DNA from: an uncultured Rhodospirillales bacterium
GTDB taxonomy: Bacteria > Pseudomonadota > Alphaproteobacteria > ATCC43930 > CGMCC-115725
Assembly: GCA_903897565.1 (NCBI GenBank)
Contig: CAIUCF010000609.1
Span: forward strand, 1-8,568
Direction: 5' to 3'
DNA length: 8,568 nt
The position numbers and the translations under genes were made by a program. Each line of letters begins with the position of its first letter. The stretch's first letter is position 1. Below, piece after piece: positions 1 through 8,200 of this stretch. Under the pieces are notes generated by a model. The model was not told the origin of the DNA, did not search any database, and saw only the letters and a program-made list of their open reading frames with translations.

Positions 1-242
1 CGCGCGGCTTCGCGATCGGAGCGGGTATGGGTCGAGCGCGGCAGCATACCGTATTCCGCGGTTACCCAACCCGAGCCGGTATTGCGCAGGAACGGCGGCA
101 CCTTCTCGTCGATGCTGGCCGTGCACAACACGTGGGTGTCGCCAAATTTCGCGAGGCAGGAGCCTTCGGCGTATTTCGAGACATGGGGCTCTAGGCTGAC
201 AGCGCGAAGCTGATCGACAGCGCGACCGGAGGGACGGGACAT
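1..242 (-). CDS. rph: RNase PH, N-terminal part (truncated by window edge)
   Basis: RNase PH is a phosphate-dependent 3'-to-5' exoribonuclease that trims the 3' ends of tRNA precursors and takes part in rRNA turnover. The minus-strand reading from ATG at 242-240 gives 80 residues before the left edge, about one third of the usual 238 or so. Family landmarks are clear: the opening MSRPSGRAVDQLR, then AEGSCLAKFGDTHVLCTAS (residues 25-43), KVPPFLR (47-53) and GWVTAEYGMLPRSTHTR (58-74). The arginine-rich RSDRE that follows belongs to the substrate-binding region of this family. A GAGAAG sequence about nine bases upstream of the ATG is a reasonable ribosome binding site. The gene is divergent from the next one, with a 155-base gap between the two starts. 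Family identity is very secure; the rest of the gene lies outside the window. Confidence 0.96.
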   Translation of the reverse strand, partial: MSRPSGRAVDQLRAVSLEPHVSKYAEGSCLAKFGDTHVLCTASIDEKVPPFLRNTGSGWVTAEYGMLPRSTHTRSDREAA

Positions 243-397
243 GGCAGAGGCTTCTCGCTTTATCGTGCAGGGACTGGAACGCGAGGATTACCCCGCCTAT
301 GCTGGTCCGTCTACCCTTGCATCGGACACCCCTCCCGCGCGACAGTGCCGCTCGGGTCGCCGGTCCTGCGATCCCCATGACGTGCTGTTGGAGAGAG

Positions 398-943
398 ATG
401 TTGTCCGCCCATTCGAAAGCCCCGCTTCCTGCCGAAAACACCCGGGAAATCGTCGCCACCTACGGTGATCGCACGAGTTTCGAGGCTGCCGTCGCCGCCT
501 TGCTCGCCGCCGGCTTCGACCGCACCGACCTCTCGGTATTGGCAAGCCACGACAGTCTCGAAGTGGCGGGCGACATCGCCGGATATCACCGCGAAGACGG
601 CAAGGAGTTGGTCTCCGCGCTCGGCCAGCAATTGACGTGGCTCGAGCCTGTCACCATTGCCGGCACCCTGTTCTCTGCGGCCGGCCCGATCGGGGCCGCC
701 GTGGCCGCCATCATCGCCGCCGCGGCGGGAGCGGTGACCTTGCGCCCGCTGCTCGACGAGGTCACTGAGAACGCGCATGCCGGCAGCTTTACCGACGCGG
801 TCAGCGCCGGCCATATCCTGCTCTGGGTCCGCACCGCAACGGCGGAGCGAGTCGCCCGTGCGGAGCAGTTGTTGACGACCACCGGCGGCACCGGACTCGC
901 CCGCTTGGCGGTTCCGCGGCGGGAAACGCCTGGGAGCGCCTGA
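398..943 (+). CDS. Hypothetical protein with possible YflT/general stress protein 17M-like fold
   Basis: This 181-residue protein is not recognised with certainty. I chose the ATG at 398 because GGAGAGAG stands directly before it (390-397) and the similarity-like region starts soon after; an in-frame ATG at 299 would add 33 arginine- and proline-rich residues that look untranslated. Residues 17-50 read as a beta-alpha-beta unit (EIVATYGDRTSFEAAVAALL, then an AGFDRTDLSVLAS end), the pattern seen at the start of YflT/GSP17M-type proteins. Residues 84-118 are a long alanine- and glycine-rich hydrophobic stretch that could insert in or lie on a membrane. Residues 137-164 (AGHILLWVRTATAERVARAEQLL) look like a returning strand and helix, as if one small domain were split by the hydrophobic insert. 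Proteins of this shape are common in alphaproteobacteria and are usually left as hypothetical. A stress role is inference only. It stands alone, divergent from rph and 226 bases before maeB. Confidence 0.7.
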   Translation: MLSAHSKAPLPAENTREIVATYGDRTSFEAAVAALLAAGFDRTDLSVLASHDSLEVAGDIAGYHREDGKELVSALGQQLTWLEPVTIAGTLFSAAGPIGAAVAAIIAAAAGAVTLRPLLDEVTENAHAGSFTDAVSAGHILLWVRTATAERVARAEQLLTTTGGTGLARLAVPRRETPGSA

Positions 944-1169
944 TTCCGTCCGGGAATCGTCGTGCCCCACCCCTGGTCGATTGATACCTAGCCAAGATAG
1001 GTTCTGATACCAGATACAGCAAGATTGCGGGCTCGCCGGGCTGGCACTCGCGCCGGTTCAGGAGTAGTGGTGTCGCCTCGCGCGTAATTCAAGAACGAAG
1101 CGGCTCCCGGGCGCACCATCATTGAGCGCAATGCCGCAGGATTGAAGCCGGGATACAGGAGAGACGACA
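944..1169 (+). other. Gene-free gap upstream of maeB
   Basis: I see no convincing gene here. A short hairpin overlaps the preceding stop codon: GATTCC (942-947) pairs with GGAATC (953-958) around a 5-base loop, but no T run follows, so it is a poor terminator. Further on, GATACC occurs at 983-988 and 1006-1011 and GATAC again at 1013-1017, and ACCTA (986-990) is inverted as TAGGT (998-1002). These could be a regulator site for maeB but may be chance. No sigma-70 promoter stands out. The only firm signal is the maeB ribosome binding site AGGAGAG at 1157-1163, six bases before the ATG. Confidence 0.5.
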
Positions 1170-3437
<2,268 letters not shown>

Positions 3438-3452
3438 CCCCGGAGGCGCGCA

Positions 3453-3481
3453 CCCTCACGAAACGGTAACGCAATTGTCGC
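3453..3481 (+). promoter_or_regulatory. Possible degenerate Pho box upstream of phoR
   Basis: Three 7-base elements lie at exact 11-base spacing: CCCTCAC (3453-3459), CGGTAAC (3464-3470) and TTGTCGC (3475-3481). Each matches the PhoB half-site CTGTCAT at only 4 of 7 positions, but the period is right and two of the spacers (GAAA, GCAA) resemble the A-containing spacers of known boxes. CTTAAT at 3490-3495 could serve as a -10 element, eight bases downstream. Autoregulation of phoR by PhoB is common. The match is much weaker than that before pstS, so this is tentative. Confidence 0.35.
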
Positions 3482-3529
3482 AAATCGAGCTTAATGATGG
3501 GCTGGAAGTTCGGCCCTGAGGAAAAGCTC

Positions 3530-3568
3530 GTGGACAAGACAGCCTGCGCCCGGATGTCGCTGGGATGA
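3530..3568 (+). CDS. Possible 12-codon leader ORF translationally coupled to phoR
   Basis: A GTG at 3530 opens a reading frame of 12 codons (VDKTACARMSLG) whose TGA stop (3566-3568) overlaps the phoR ATG as ATGA. GAGGAAAAG (3518-3526) puts an AGGA core seven bases before the GTG, which is good spacing, while phoR itself has no clear ribosome binding site. The same frame extends up to an ATG at 3494, giving 24 codons (MMGWKFGPEEKL before the GTG), but that ATG has only a poor upstream site and may precede the transcript start. A role in coupling ribosomes to phoR is inference. The frame could also be chance, as it is very short. Confidence 0.25.
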   Translation: MDKTACARMSLG

Positions 3569-5064
3569 ATATGCGTTCCCTATTGCTGCCATTCGTGGTG
3601 GGAAGCCTGCTCCTGTTTTCTGTGACGGTGGGATTATTCTTGGTCGGGCGGATCGGGGTTGCGCCGCTGATGGCAGCCTTCGCCTGCGTGGCGATCGGCA
3701 ACGTCCTCATGATTCGGCTGCATCTCGACGGCTTCCACGGCCTGCGTCGCGCCATCGTCAGGCTGGCACGCAATATCGACGATCCGCCTGAGATCGTGTT
3801 CGCCAGTCCCGCCGTCGATGCCGTGTGGCGCAACAGCCTGCGGGTCGCTTCGGCCGGCAAGCGACGCGCCCAGAACCTCCGCAAGGAACTCGACGGCGTC
3901 ACCGAGATCCTGACGACCTTTCCCGATCCCTTGCTCTTGATCAACGCTCGCCGCGAGATCGTCGACGTCAACGCCGCGGCGCGCGAGCTGTTCGGCGAAG
4001 CCCTGGTGCGGCGCGACCTTTCGGCGGCGATCCGCAATCCCGCCATCCTCGACGCGGCCGACGCCGTGCTTCGCGGCCTCGAGGGCGCCGTGATCGAGTT
4101 CGAGGTCGCAGCCCCGGTGGAACGGCAATTCAGTGCCCGCGTCCTTGCGCTGCCGCGCGCGAAGATCGGGCCCGAGGACGAATCCGTGGCGGACCTCGCG
4201 GAAGAAGACCGCGACCTCGAGGTATTTCCAATCGATCCCGGGCTGTTGGATCGCGAGCGTCCGGTCGCGCTGATCGTCCTGCACGATCTCACGGCTCTCA
4301 AGCGAACCGAGCAGATGCGCGTCGATTTCGTCGCCAATGCCAGCCACGAATTGCGCACACCTCTATCCGCGCTGCTTGGCTTCATCGAAACCTTGCAAGG
4401 CCCCGCCGCGGACGACTACGAGGCGCAGAAGCGCTTCCTCGGCATCATGCACGAACAGGCGGCGCGGATGACGCGGCTGGTCGAGGATCTGCTGTCGTTG
4501 TCGCGAATCGAGATGAACGAACACCTGGTGCCGACCAACCACGTCTCGATCGCCTCGATCCTGAATAATCTGATCCAGTCGCTGGAGCTCAAAGCGGCCG
4601 CGCACAGTAGTACCAAGGAGCTGCGGCTCGGTGCTGCGGATCAGGAGGTCGTCGGCGACTCCGACGAATTGCTTCAGGTCTTCCAGAACCTGATCGACAA
4701 CGCGCTCAAATACGGACGCCCGAACAGCACGGTGACGATTTCGACCGGGCCCTCGAGCCGAATTCGCTCAGGTCTCGCCGTTTCGGTCTCCGATCAGGGC
4801 GACGGCATCCCACGGATGCATCTACCCCGCCTTACCGAACGCTTCTACCGCGTCGATACCGCCCGCTCGCGCCGACTCGGCGGTACCGGTCTGGGCCTCG
4901 CGATCGTCAAGCATATCGTCAACCGCCATCGCGGCTTCCTGGAGATCGACAGCGAGATCGGGGTCGGCTCGGTGTTTACGGTCCATCTCAGACTGGCCGC
5001 GGCGAGCGGGCAGCAGGCCAGCTCCCTGGAGCCATCGCGTCGGGTCGCAACCGACATCGTCTGA
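3565..5064 (+). CDS. phoR: Phosphate regulon sensor histidine kinase PhoR
   Basis: PhoR is the inner-membrane sensor kinase/phosphatase that controls PhoB according to Pst transport activity. The 499 residues show two N-terminal membrane segments (about 5-28 and 32-52) with almost no periplasmic loop, as expected for PhoR. A PAS-like region spans about 110-245 (EILTTFPDPLLLINARREIV at 114-133). The kinase core follows: H-box ANASHELRTPLSALLGFIE with phosphorylatable His261, N-box QNLIDNALKYG (374-384), DQGDGIP (410-416), the PhoR-typical LTERFYRVDTARSR (423-436), and GGTGLGLAIVKH (439-450). The PAS region carries an unusually acidic stretch at about 201-232. ATG 3565 is the first in-frame ATG after a stop at 3517-3519; ATG 3571 is the alternative. 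No strong ribosome binding site precedes it, and the stop of a short upstream frame overlaps it. Its neighbours pstSCAB confirm the role. The partner PhoB is not in the window. Confidence 0.95.
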   Translation: MNMRSLLLPFVVGSLLLFSVTVGLFLVGRIGVAPLMAAFACVAIGNVLMIRLHLDGFHGLRRAIVRLARNIDDPPEIVFASPAVDAVWRNSLRVASAGKRRAQNLRKELDGVTEILTTFPDPLLLINARREIVDVNAAARELFGEALVRRDLSAAIRNPAILDAADAVLRGLEGAVIEFEVAAPVERQFSARVLALPRAKIGPEDESVADLAEEDRDLEVFPIDPGLLDRERPVALIVLHDLTALKRTEQMRVDFVANASHELRTPLSALLGFIETLQGPAADDYEAQKRFLGIMHEQAARMTRLVEDLLSLSRIEMNEHLVPTNHVSIASILNNLIQSLELKAAAHSSTKELRLGAADQEVVGDSDELLQVFQNLIDNALKYGRPNSTVTISTGPSSRIRSGLAVSVSDQGDGIPRMHLPRLTERFYRVDTARSRRLGGTGLGLAIVKHIVNRHRGFLEIDSEIGVGSVFTVHLRLAAASGQQASSLEPSRRVATDIV

Positions 5065-5093
5065 CGGCCGCGCACATGGCTGCCCGCACCAAT

Positions 5094-5133
5094 GTGTTAC
5101 TCAGTCGCAACCTATTTGTCATCGAACTGTAAC
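5094..5133 (+). promoter_or_regulatory. Tandem Pho boxes (PhoB binding sites) upstream of pstS
   Basis: Four 7-base elements occur at exact 11-base spacing: GTGTTAC (5094-5100), TCGCAAC (5105-5111), TTGTCAT (5116-5122) and CTGTAAC (5127-5133), each separated by 4 bases. The last two form a strong match to the Pho box, CTGTCAT-N4-CTGTCAT (6 and 5 of 7 positions). The first two form a weaker second box. PhoB binds such direct repeats as head-to-tail dimers, so two adjacent dimers are plausible. This is the expected site for phosphate-starvation induction of the pst operon. Confidence 0.8.
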
Positions 5134-5143
5134 ACGGCGCGGC

Positions 5144-5149
5144 TACCAC
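5144..5149 (+). promoter_or_regulatory. Candidate -10 element of the pstS promoter
   Basis: TACCAC begins 11 bases after the last Pho half-site, where a -10 hexamer is expected when a Pho box replaces the -35 element. The match to TATAAT is only partial, so position rather than sequence carries the call. A start site near 5156 would give an untranslated leader of nearly 60 bases. Confidence 0.3.
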
Positions 5150-5200
5150 TCTCGGTGTGCCGTGGCGCAGCTAGCGACGCGACGAACGTATAGATATAGC

Positions 5201-5205
5201 AGGAG
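5201..5205 (+). promoter_or_regulatory. Ribosome binding site selecting the GTG start of pstS
   Basis: AGGAG sits eight bases before the GTG at 5214 and fourteen bases before the in-frame ATG at 5220. The spacing favours the GTG as the start codon. Either choice leaves a workable signal peptide. Confidence 0.7.
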
Positions 5206-5213
5206 AAGCTCCC

Positions 5214-6263
5214 GTGAACATGATCACCACGAAGCTGTTGGGCGTTTTCGCCGTCGGCGCCGTCACACTGGCATCGATCGGATCCGCCCAGGCGATCGAC
5301 ATTTCAGGAGCAGGGGCAACTTTCCCCTATCCGATCTATTCCAAGTGGGCAGAGACCTATAAGGCGACCACCGGGATCGGCCTGAACTACCAGTCGATCG
5401 GCTCGGGTGGCGGCATCAAGCAGATCAAGGCGAAGACCGTCGACTTCGGTGCGACCGACGCGCCGATGACCGGTTCTGAACTGAGCGAGGCCGGGCTGAC
5501 GCAGTTCCCGATGGTCATCGGCGGCATCGTGCCCGTCGTCAACATCCCCGGGATCGCCTCCGGCCAGCTGAAGCTGACCGGCCCCATCCTCGCCGATATC
5601 TATCTCGGCAAGGTCACCTCGTGGAAGGACCCGGAGATCGCGGCCGTCAACCCCGGCCTCGCGCTCCCAGATCTCTCGATCGCACCGATCTACCGCTCCG
5701 ACGGTTCGGGCACGACCTACAACTTCACCTACTACCTGGCAGCTGTGAAGCCGGAATGGAAAGACACCGTCGGCGTCAACAAGGCGGTCGATTTCCCGGT
5801 CGGTCTCGGCGGCAAGGGCAACGAGGGCGTCGCCGCCTTCACCAGCCGTACCGCGGGTTCGATCGGTTATGTCGAATACGCCTATGCCTTGCAGAACAAC
5901 CTGCCCTTCGCGCTGATGCAGAACAAGGACGGCAACTTCGTCGCGCCGAATTCCGCGGCGTTCCAGGCCGCCGCCGCAGGCGCCGACTGGTCGTCGGTGC
6001 CGGGCTTCGGCCTGATCCTCGCCAACCAGGCGGGCGCTTCGACTTGGCCGATGACGGCCGCGACCTTCATCCTGATGTACAAGAAGCAGGACAAGCCCGA
6101 CGTCGCCAAGGCGGCGCTGTCGTTCTTCGACTATGCTCTGACGAAGGGTCAGCAGGACGCCCTCAAGCTCGACTACGTCCCGCTTCCCGACGCCCTGGTG
6201 CAGCAGATCGAAGGCTCCTGGAAGACGATCACGGCGGCCGACGGCAGCGTGATCTGGAAGTAA
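5214..6263 (+). CDS. pstS: Periplasmic phosphate-binding protein PstS
   Basis: PstS binds inorganic phosphate in the periplasm with high affinity and delivers it to PstCA. The 349-residue product starts with a Sec signal peptide: basic MNMITTK, a hydrophobic core at 8-24, and a likely cleavage site after SAQA at residue 27. The mature protein opens with IDISGAGATFPYPIYSKW, the family hallmark. Phosphate-contacting motifs are present: GAGATFP (32-38), SIGSGGG (61-67), FGATDAPM with Asp82, and RSDGSGTTYNF (161-171). The length matches E. coli PstS (346). It lies 149 bases after phoR behind tandem Pho boxes, so it probably starts its own phosphate-controlled transcript. A strong stem-loop follows it before pstC, which could make PstS more abundant than the membrane subunits. 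No defects were seen. Confidence 0.97.
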   Translation: MNMITTKLLGVFAVGAVTLASIGSAQAIDISGAGATFPYPIYSKWAETYKATTGIGLNYQSIGSGGGIKQIKAKTVDFGATDAPMTGSELSEAGLTQFPMVIGGIVPVVNIPGIASGQLKLTGPILADIYLGKVTSWKDPEIAAVNPGLALPDLSIAPIYRSDGSGTTYNFTYYLAAVKPEWKDTVGVNKAVDFPVGLGGKGNEGVAAFTSRTAGSIGYVEYAYALQNNLPFALMQNKDGNFVAPNSAAFQAAAAGADWSSVPGFGLILANQAGASTWPMTAATFILMYKKQDKPDVAKAALSFFDYALTKGQQDALKLDYVPLPDALVQQIEGSWKTITAADGSVIWK

Positions 6264-6283
6264 CTTCGCGGTTTCGGGTATAT

Positions 6284-6315
6284 CCCGGTCCGATGCGGAG
6301 ACGCGTCGGACCGGG
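6284..6315 (+). promoter_or_regulatory. Strong stem-loop between pstS and pstC
   Basis: The left arm 6284-6297 pairs with the right arm 6302-6315 in a 14-bp stem (13 Watson-Crick pairs and one T-G wobble at 6294/6305) closed by a GAGA tetraloop (6298-6301), a GNRA-type loop. It starts 21 bases after the pstS stop and ends 29 bases before the pstC start. The downstream bases TTCTATGG do not form a real T run, so it is not a complete intrinsic terminator. Partial termination or protection of pstS mRNA from 3' exonucleases is the likely role, as seen between binding-protein and permease genes of other ABC operons. Confidence 0.75.
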
Positions 6316-6344
6316 TTCTATGGTCAGTTCGAAGGATCGGGATC

Positions 6345-7334
6345 GTGACGGATAGTGCGACCATATCGACGGCGGGAGCGACGAAGAAGCCGTCGCTGAC
6401 CCTCAGGGGTCCGCAGAAGTTGTTCGACCTCCTATTCGGTGGCAGCACGGTATTCTTTGCCGCGCTCGTGTTGTTGATCCTGGGTGGTGTCGTTTACTCC
6501 CTGGTGTCGGGCTCACGCCTTGCCTTCGCGACCTTCGGCCCTGACTTCATCGTTTCGCAATTCTGGAATCCCGTCACGGGACGGTTCGGCGCCCGCGCGC
6601 CGATTTACGGCACCCTGATCACTTCGGCGATCGCGATGCTGTTCGGTGTCCCGATCAGCTTCGGCATCGCGGTCTTTCTGACGGAAGTCTGCCCGCCGGC
6701 GCTCAAGCGCCCGCTCGCCGTCGCCATCGAACTCCTGGCCGGCATCCCCAGCATCATCTACGGCATCTGGGGCCTGTTCTTTCTGGCGCCCTTCATGCAG
6801 TCCTATGTCGAGCCGCTTCTGACCTCTACCTTGGGCCATATACCCGGCATCGGCATCCTGTTCAGCGGCCCGCCGCTCGGCATCGGCATCCTGACGGCCG
6901 GGATCATTCTGGCGATCATGATCATCCCTTTCATCTCGTCGATCATGCGCGAAGTGTTCGAGACCGTGCCGGTGATGCTCAAGGAATCCGCCTACGGCAT
7001 CGGCTGCACGACCTGGGAAGTGATGTGGAATATCGTGCTGCCCTATACCCGCGTCGGGGTCATCGGCGGCATCATGCTCGGCCTCGGCCGCGCCATGGGC
7101 GAGACGATGGCCGTCACTTTCGTGATCGGTAATTCGCACCGGATCGCGAACTCGCTGCTCGCTCCGGGTCAGACGATCTCCTCGACGCTCGCGAATGAAT
7201 TCACCGAGGCGACCGAGGATCTGTACACGTCGTCCCTGATCGCCCTCGGGTTGATCCTGTTCGTGATTACCTTCATCGTCCTCAGCGGCGCCAAGATCCT
7301 CCTGATCCGCGCCAACCGCCAGGCAGGGAACTAG
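6345..7334 (+). CDS. pstC: Phosphate ABC transporter permease PstC
   Basis: PstC is one of the two inner-membrane channel subunits of the high-affinity phosphate transporter. The GTG at 6345 is supported by GAAGGA (6331-6336) eight bases upstream. The 329 residues (E. coli 319) have a short polar N-terminus and six hydrophobic segments near 33-57, 85-112, 128-150, 181-203, 236-258 and 296-321, as the family requires. The motif LLAGIPSIIYGIWGLFFLAP (130-149) is typical of PstC. The cytoplasmic EAA loop that docks PstB reads KESAYGIGCTTWEVMWNIVLP (213-233), followed by GRAMGETMAVTFVIGN (248-263). It ends 4 bases before pstA and is clearly co-transcribed with it. PstC is separated from its close relative PstA by the extended loop at about 53-84 and by the order in the operon. 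No defects were seen. Confidence 0.96.
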   Translation: MTDSATISTAGATKKPSLTLRGPQKLFDLLFGGSTVFFAALVLLILGGVVYSLVSGSRLAFATFGPDFIVSQFWNPVTGRFGARAPIYGTLITSAIAMLFGVPISFGIAVFLTEVCPPALKRPLAVAIELLAGIPSIIYGIWGLFFLAPFMQSYVEPLLTSTLGHIPGIGILFSGPPLGIGILTAGIILAIMIIPFISSIMREVFETVPVMLKESAYGIGCTTWEVMWNIVLPYTRVGVIGGIMLGLGRAMGETMAVTFVIGNSHRIANSLLAPGQTISSTLANEFTEATEDLYTSSLIALGLILFVITFIVLSGAKILLIRANRQAGN

Positions 7335-7338
7335 CAGC

Positions 7339-8200
7339 ATGGCGACGACTTTCGACATGACGCGCTATCGCGGCCGGCAGGCGAGCAGCAAGATCGCCCT
7401 CGGCCTGGCCTGTGCGGCAACCTCGGTCGGCCTGTTCTTCCTCGGCACGATCCTCCTGACCCTGCTGTGGAACGGCCTCAGCGCGCTCCATCCGTCGATC
7501 CTGACCGAGATGACACCGGCGCCGGGCAGCAAGGGCGGTCTTCTCAACGCGATCGCCGGCACCGTCGCCATGACCGCCGTCGGCGTCGCGATCGGTACAC
7601 CCGTCGGCATCCTCGCCGGGACCTGGATCGCGGAATACAGCCGCGGCAGCGTGCTCGCCCAGACCGTGCAGTTCGTCAACGACATCCTGCTCAGTGCGCC
7701 GTCGATCATCATCGGTCTGTTCGTGTACGAGCTGATGGTCGTGCCGATGGGTCATTTCTCGGCCTGGGCCGGCAGCATCGCCCTCGCCATTCTGGTCATT
7801 CCGGTGGTCCTGCGCACGACGGTCGACATGCTCGGGCTGGTGCCGAACGCACTGCGCGAAGCTGCGGCCGCTCTCGGCACCCCCGAAATGGCGGACGGTG
7901 ACGATGGTCTGCTATCGCGCCGCGCTGCAGGGCATGCTCACCGGCGTCATGCTCGCAGTCGCCCGGGTCAGCGGCGAGACGGCACCCTTGCTGTTTACCG
8001 CGCTCAACAACCAGTTCTGGAGCACCAACATGGACGCGCCGATGGCGAACCTGCCGGTGGTGATCTTCCAGTTCGCGCTTAGCCCCTACCAGGATTGGCA
8101 ACACCTCGCCTGGGGCGGCGCCATCCTGATTACCTTCACGATCCTGATCCTCAACATCCTCGCCCGCTTCCTCGCCACATTGAGCAGTCTGAAGCAATGA
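7339..8200 (+). pseudogene. pstA: Phosphate ABC transporter permease PstA, interrupted by a single-base frameshift
   Basis: PstA partners PstC in the membrane channel. Translation from ATG 7339 (AGGGA at 7325-7329 upstream) gives normal PstA sequence to residue 182: hydrophobic segments at about 19-45, 68-95, 116-138 and 142-158, with SAPSIIIGLFVYELMV and LREAAAALGTP. After the C run at 7880-7884 this frame turns into a basic, non-family tail and stops at 8082. Family sequence continues in another frame to 8200: KWRTVTMVCYRAALQGMLTG, then VARVSGETAPLLFTALNNQF and a last membrane segment. Removing one C restores ACC CCG AAA TGG and a 286-residue protein (E. coli 296), with nothing missing. The break lies inside the EAA loop that contacts PstB, so the truncated product would lack two membrane segments and could hardly function. 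A genuine mutation, a sequencing error and +1 slippage on CCC are all possible. The end overlaps pstB as ATGA. Confidence 0.9.

Noticed and set aside
276..301. GGAAC at 276-280 as the -35 of a general-stress EcfG promoter
   Set aside because: No CGTT-like -10 element occurs at the required 16-17 base spacing.
299..397. An in-frame extension of the 398 gene to an ATG at 299
   Set aside because: The added residues are Arg/Pro-rich and unlike a conserved domain, while the ATG at 398 has GGAGAGAG directly upstream.
3456..4385. A 309-codon minus-strand frame opposite phoR
   Set aside because: The product is a low-complexity Ser/Arg-rich sequence with no recognisable domain, as expected from a shadow frame of a GC-rich gene.
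6513..7358. A 281-codon minus-strand frame opposite pstC
   Set aside because: It is an Asp/Arg/His-rich shadow of a membrane protein gene and has no motif or convincing ribosome binding site.
7898..8200. The C-terminal half of pstA as a separate gene starting at GTG 7898
   Set aside because: It begins in the middle of the conserved EAA loop, lacks a good ribosome binding site, and joins the upstream half exactly when one C is removed.
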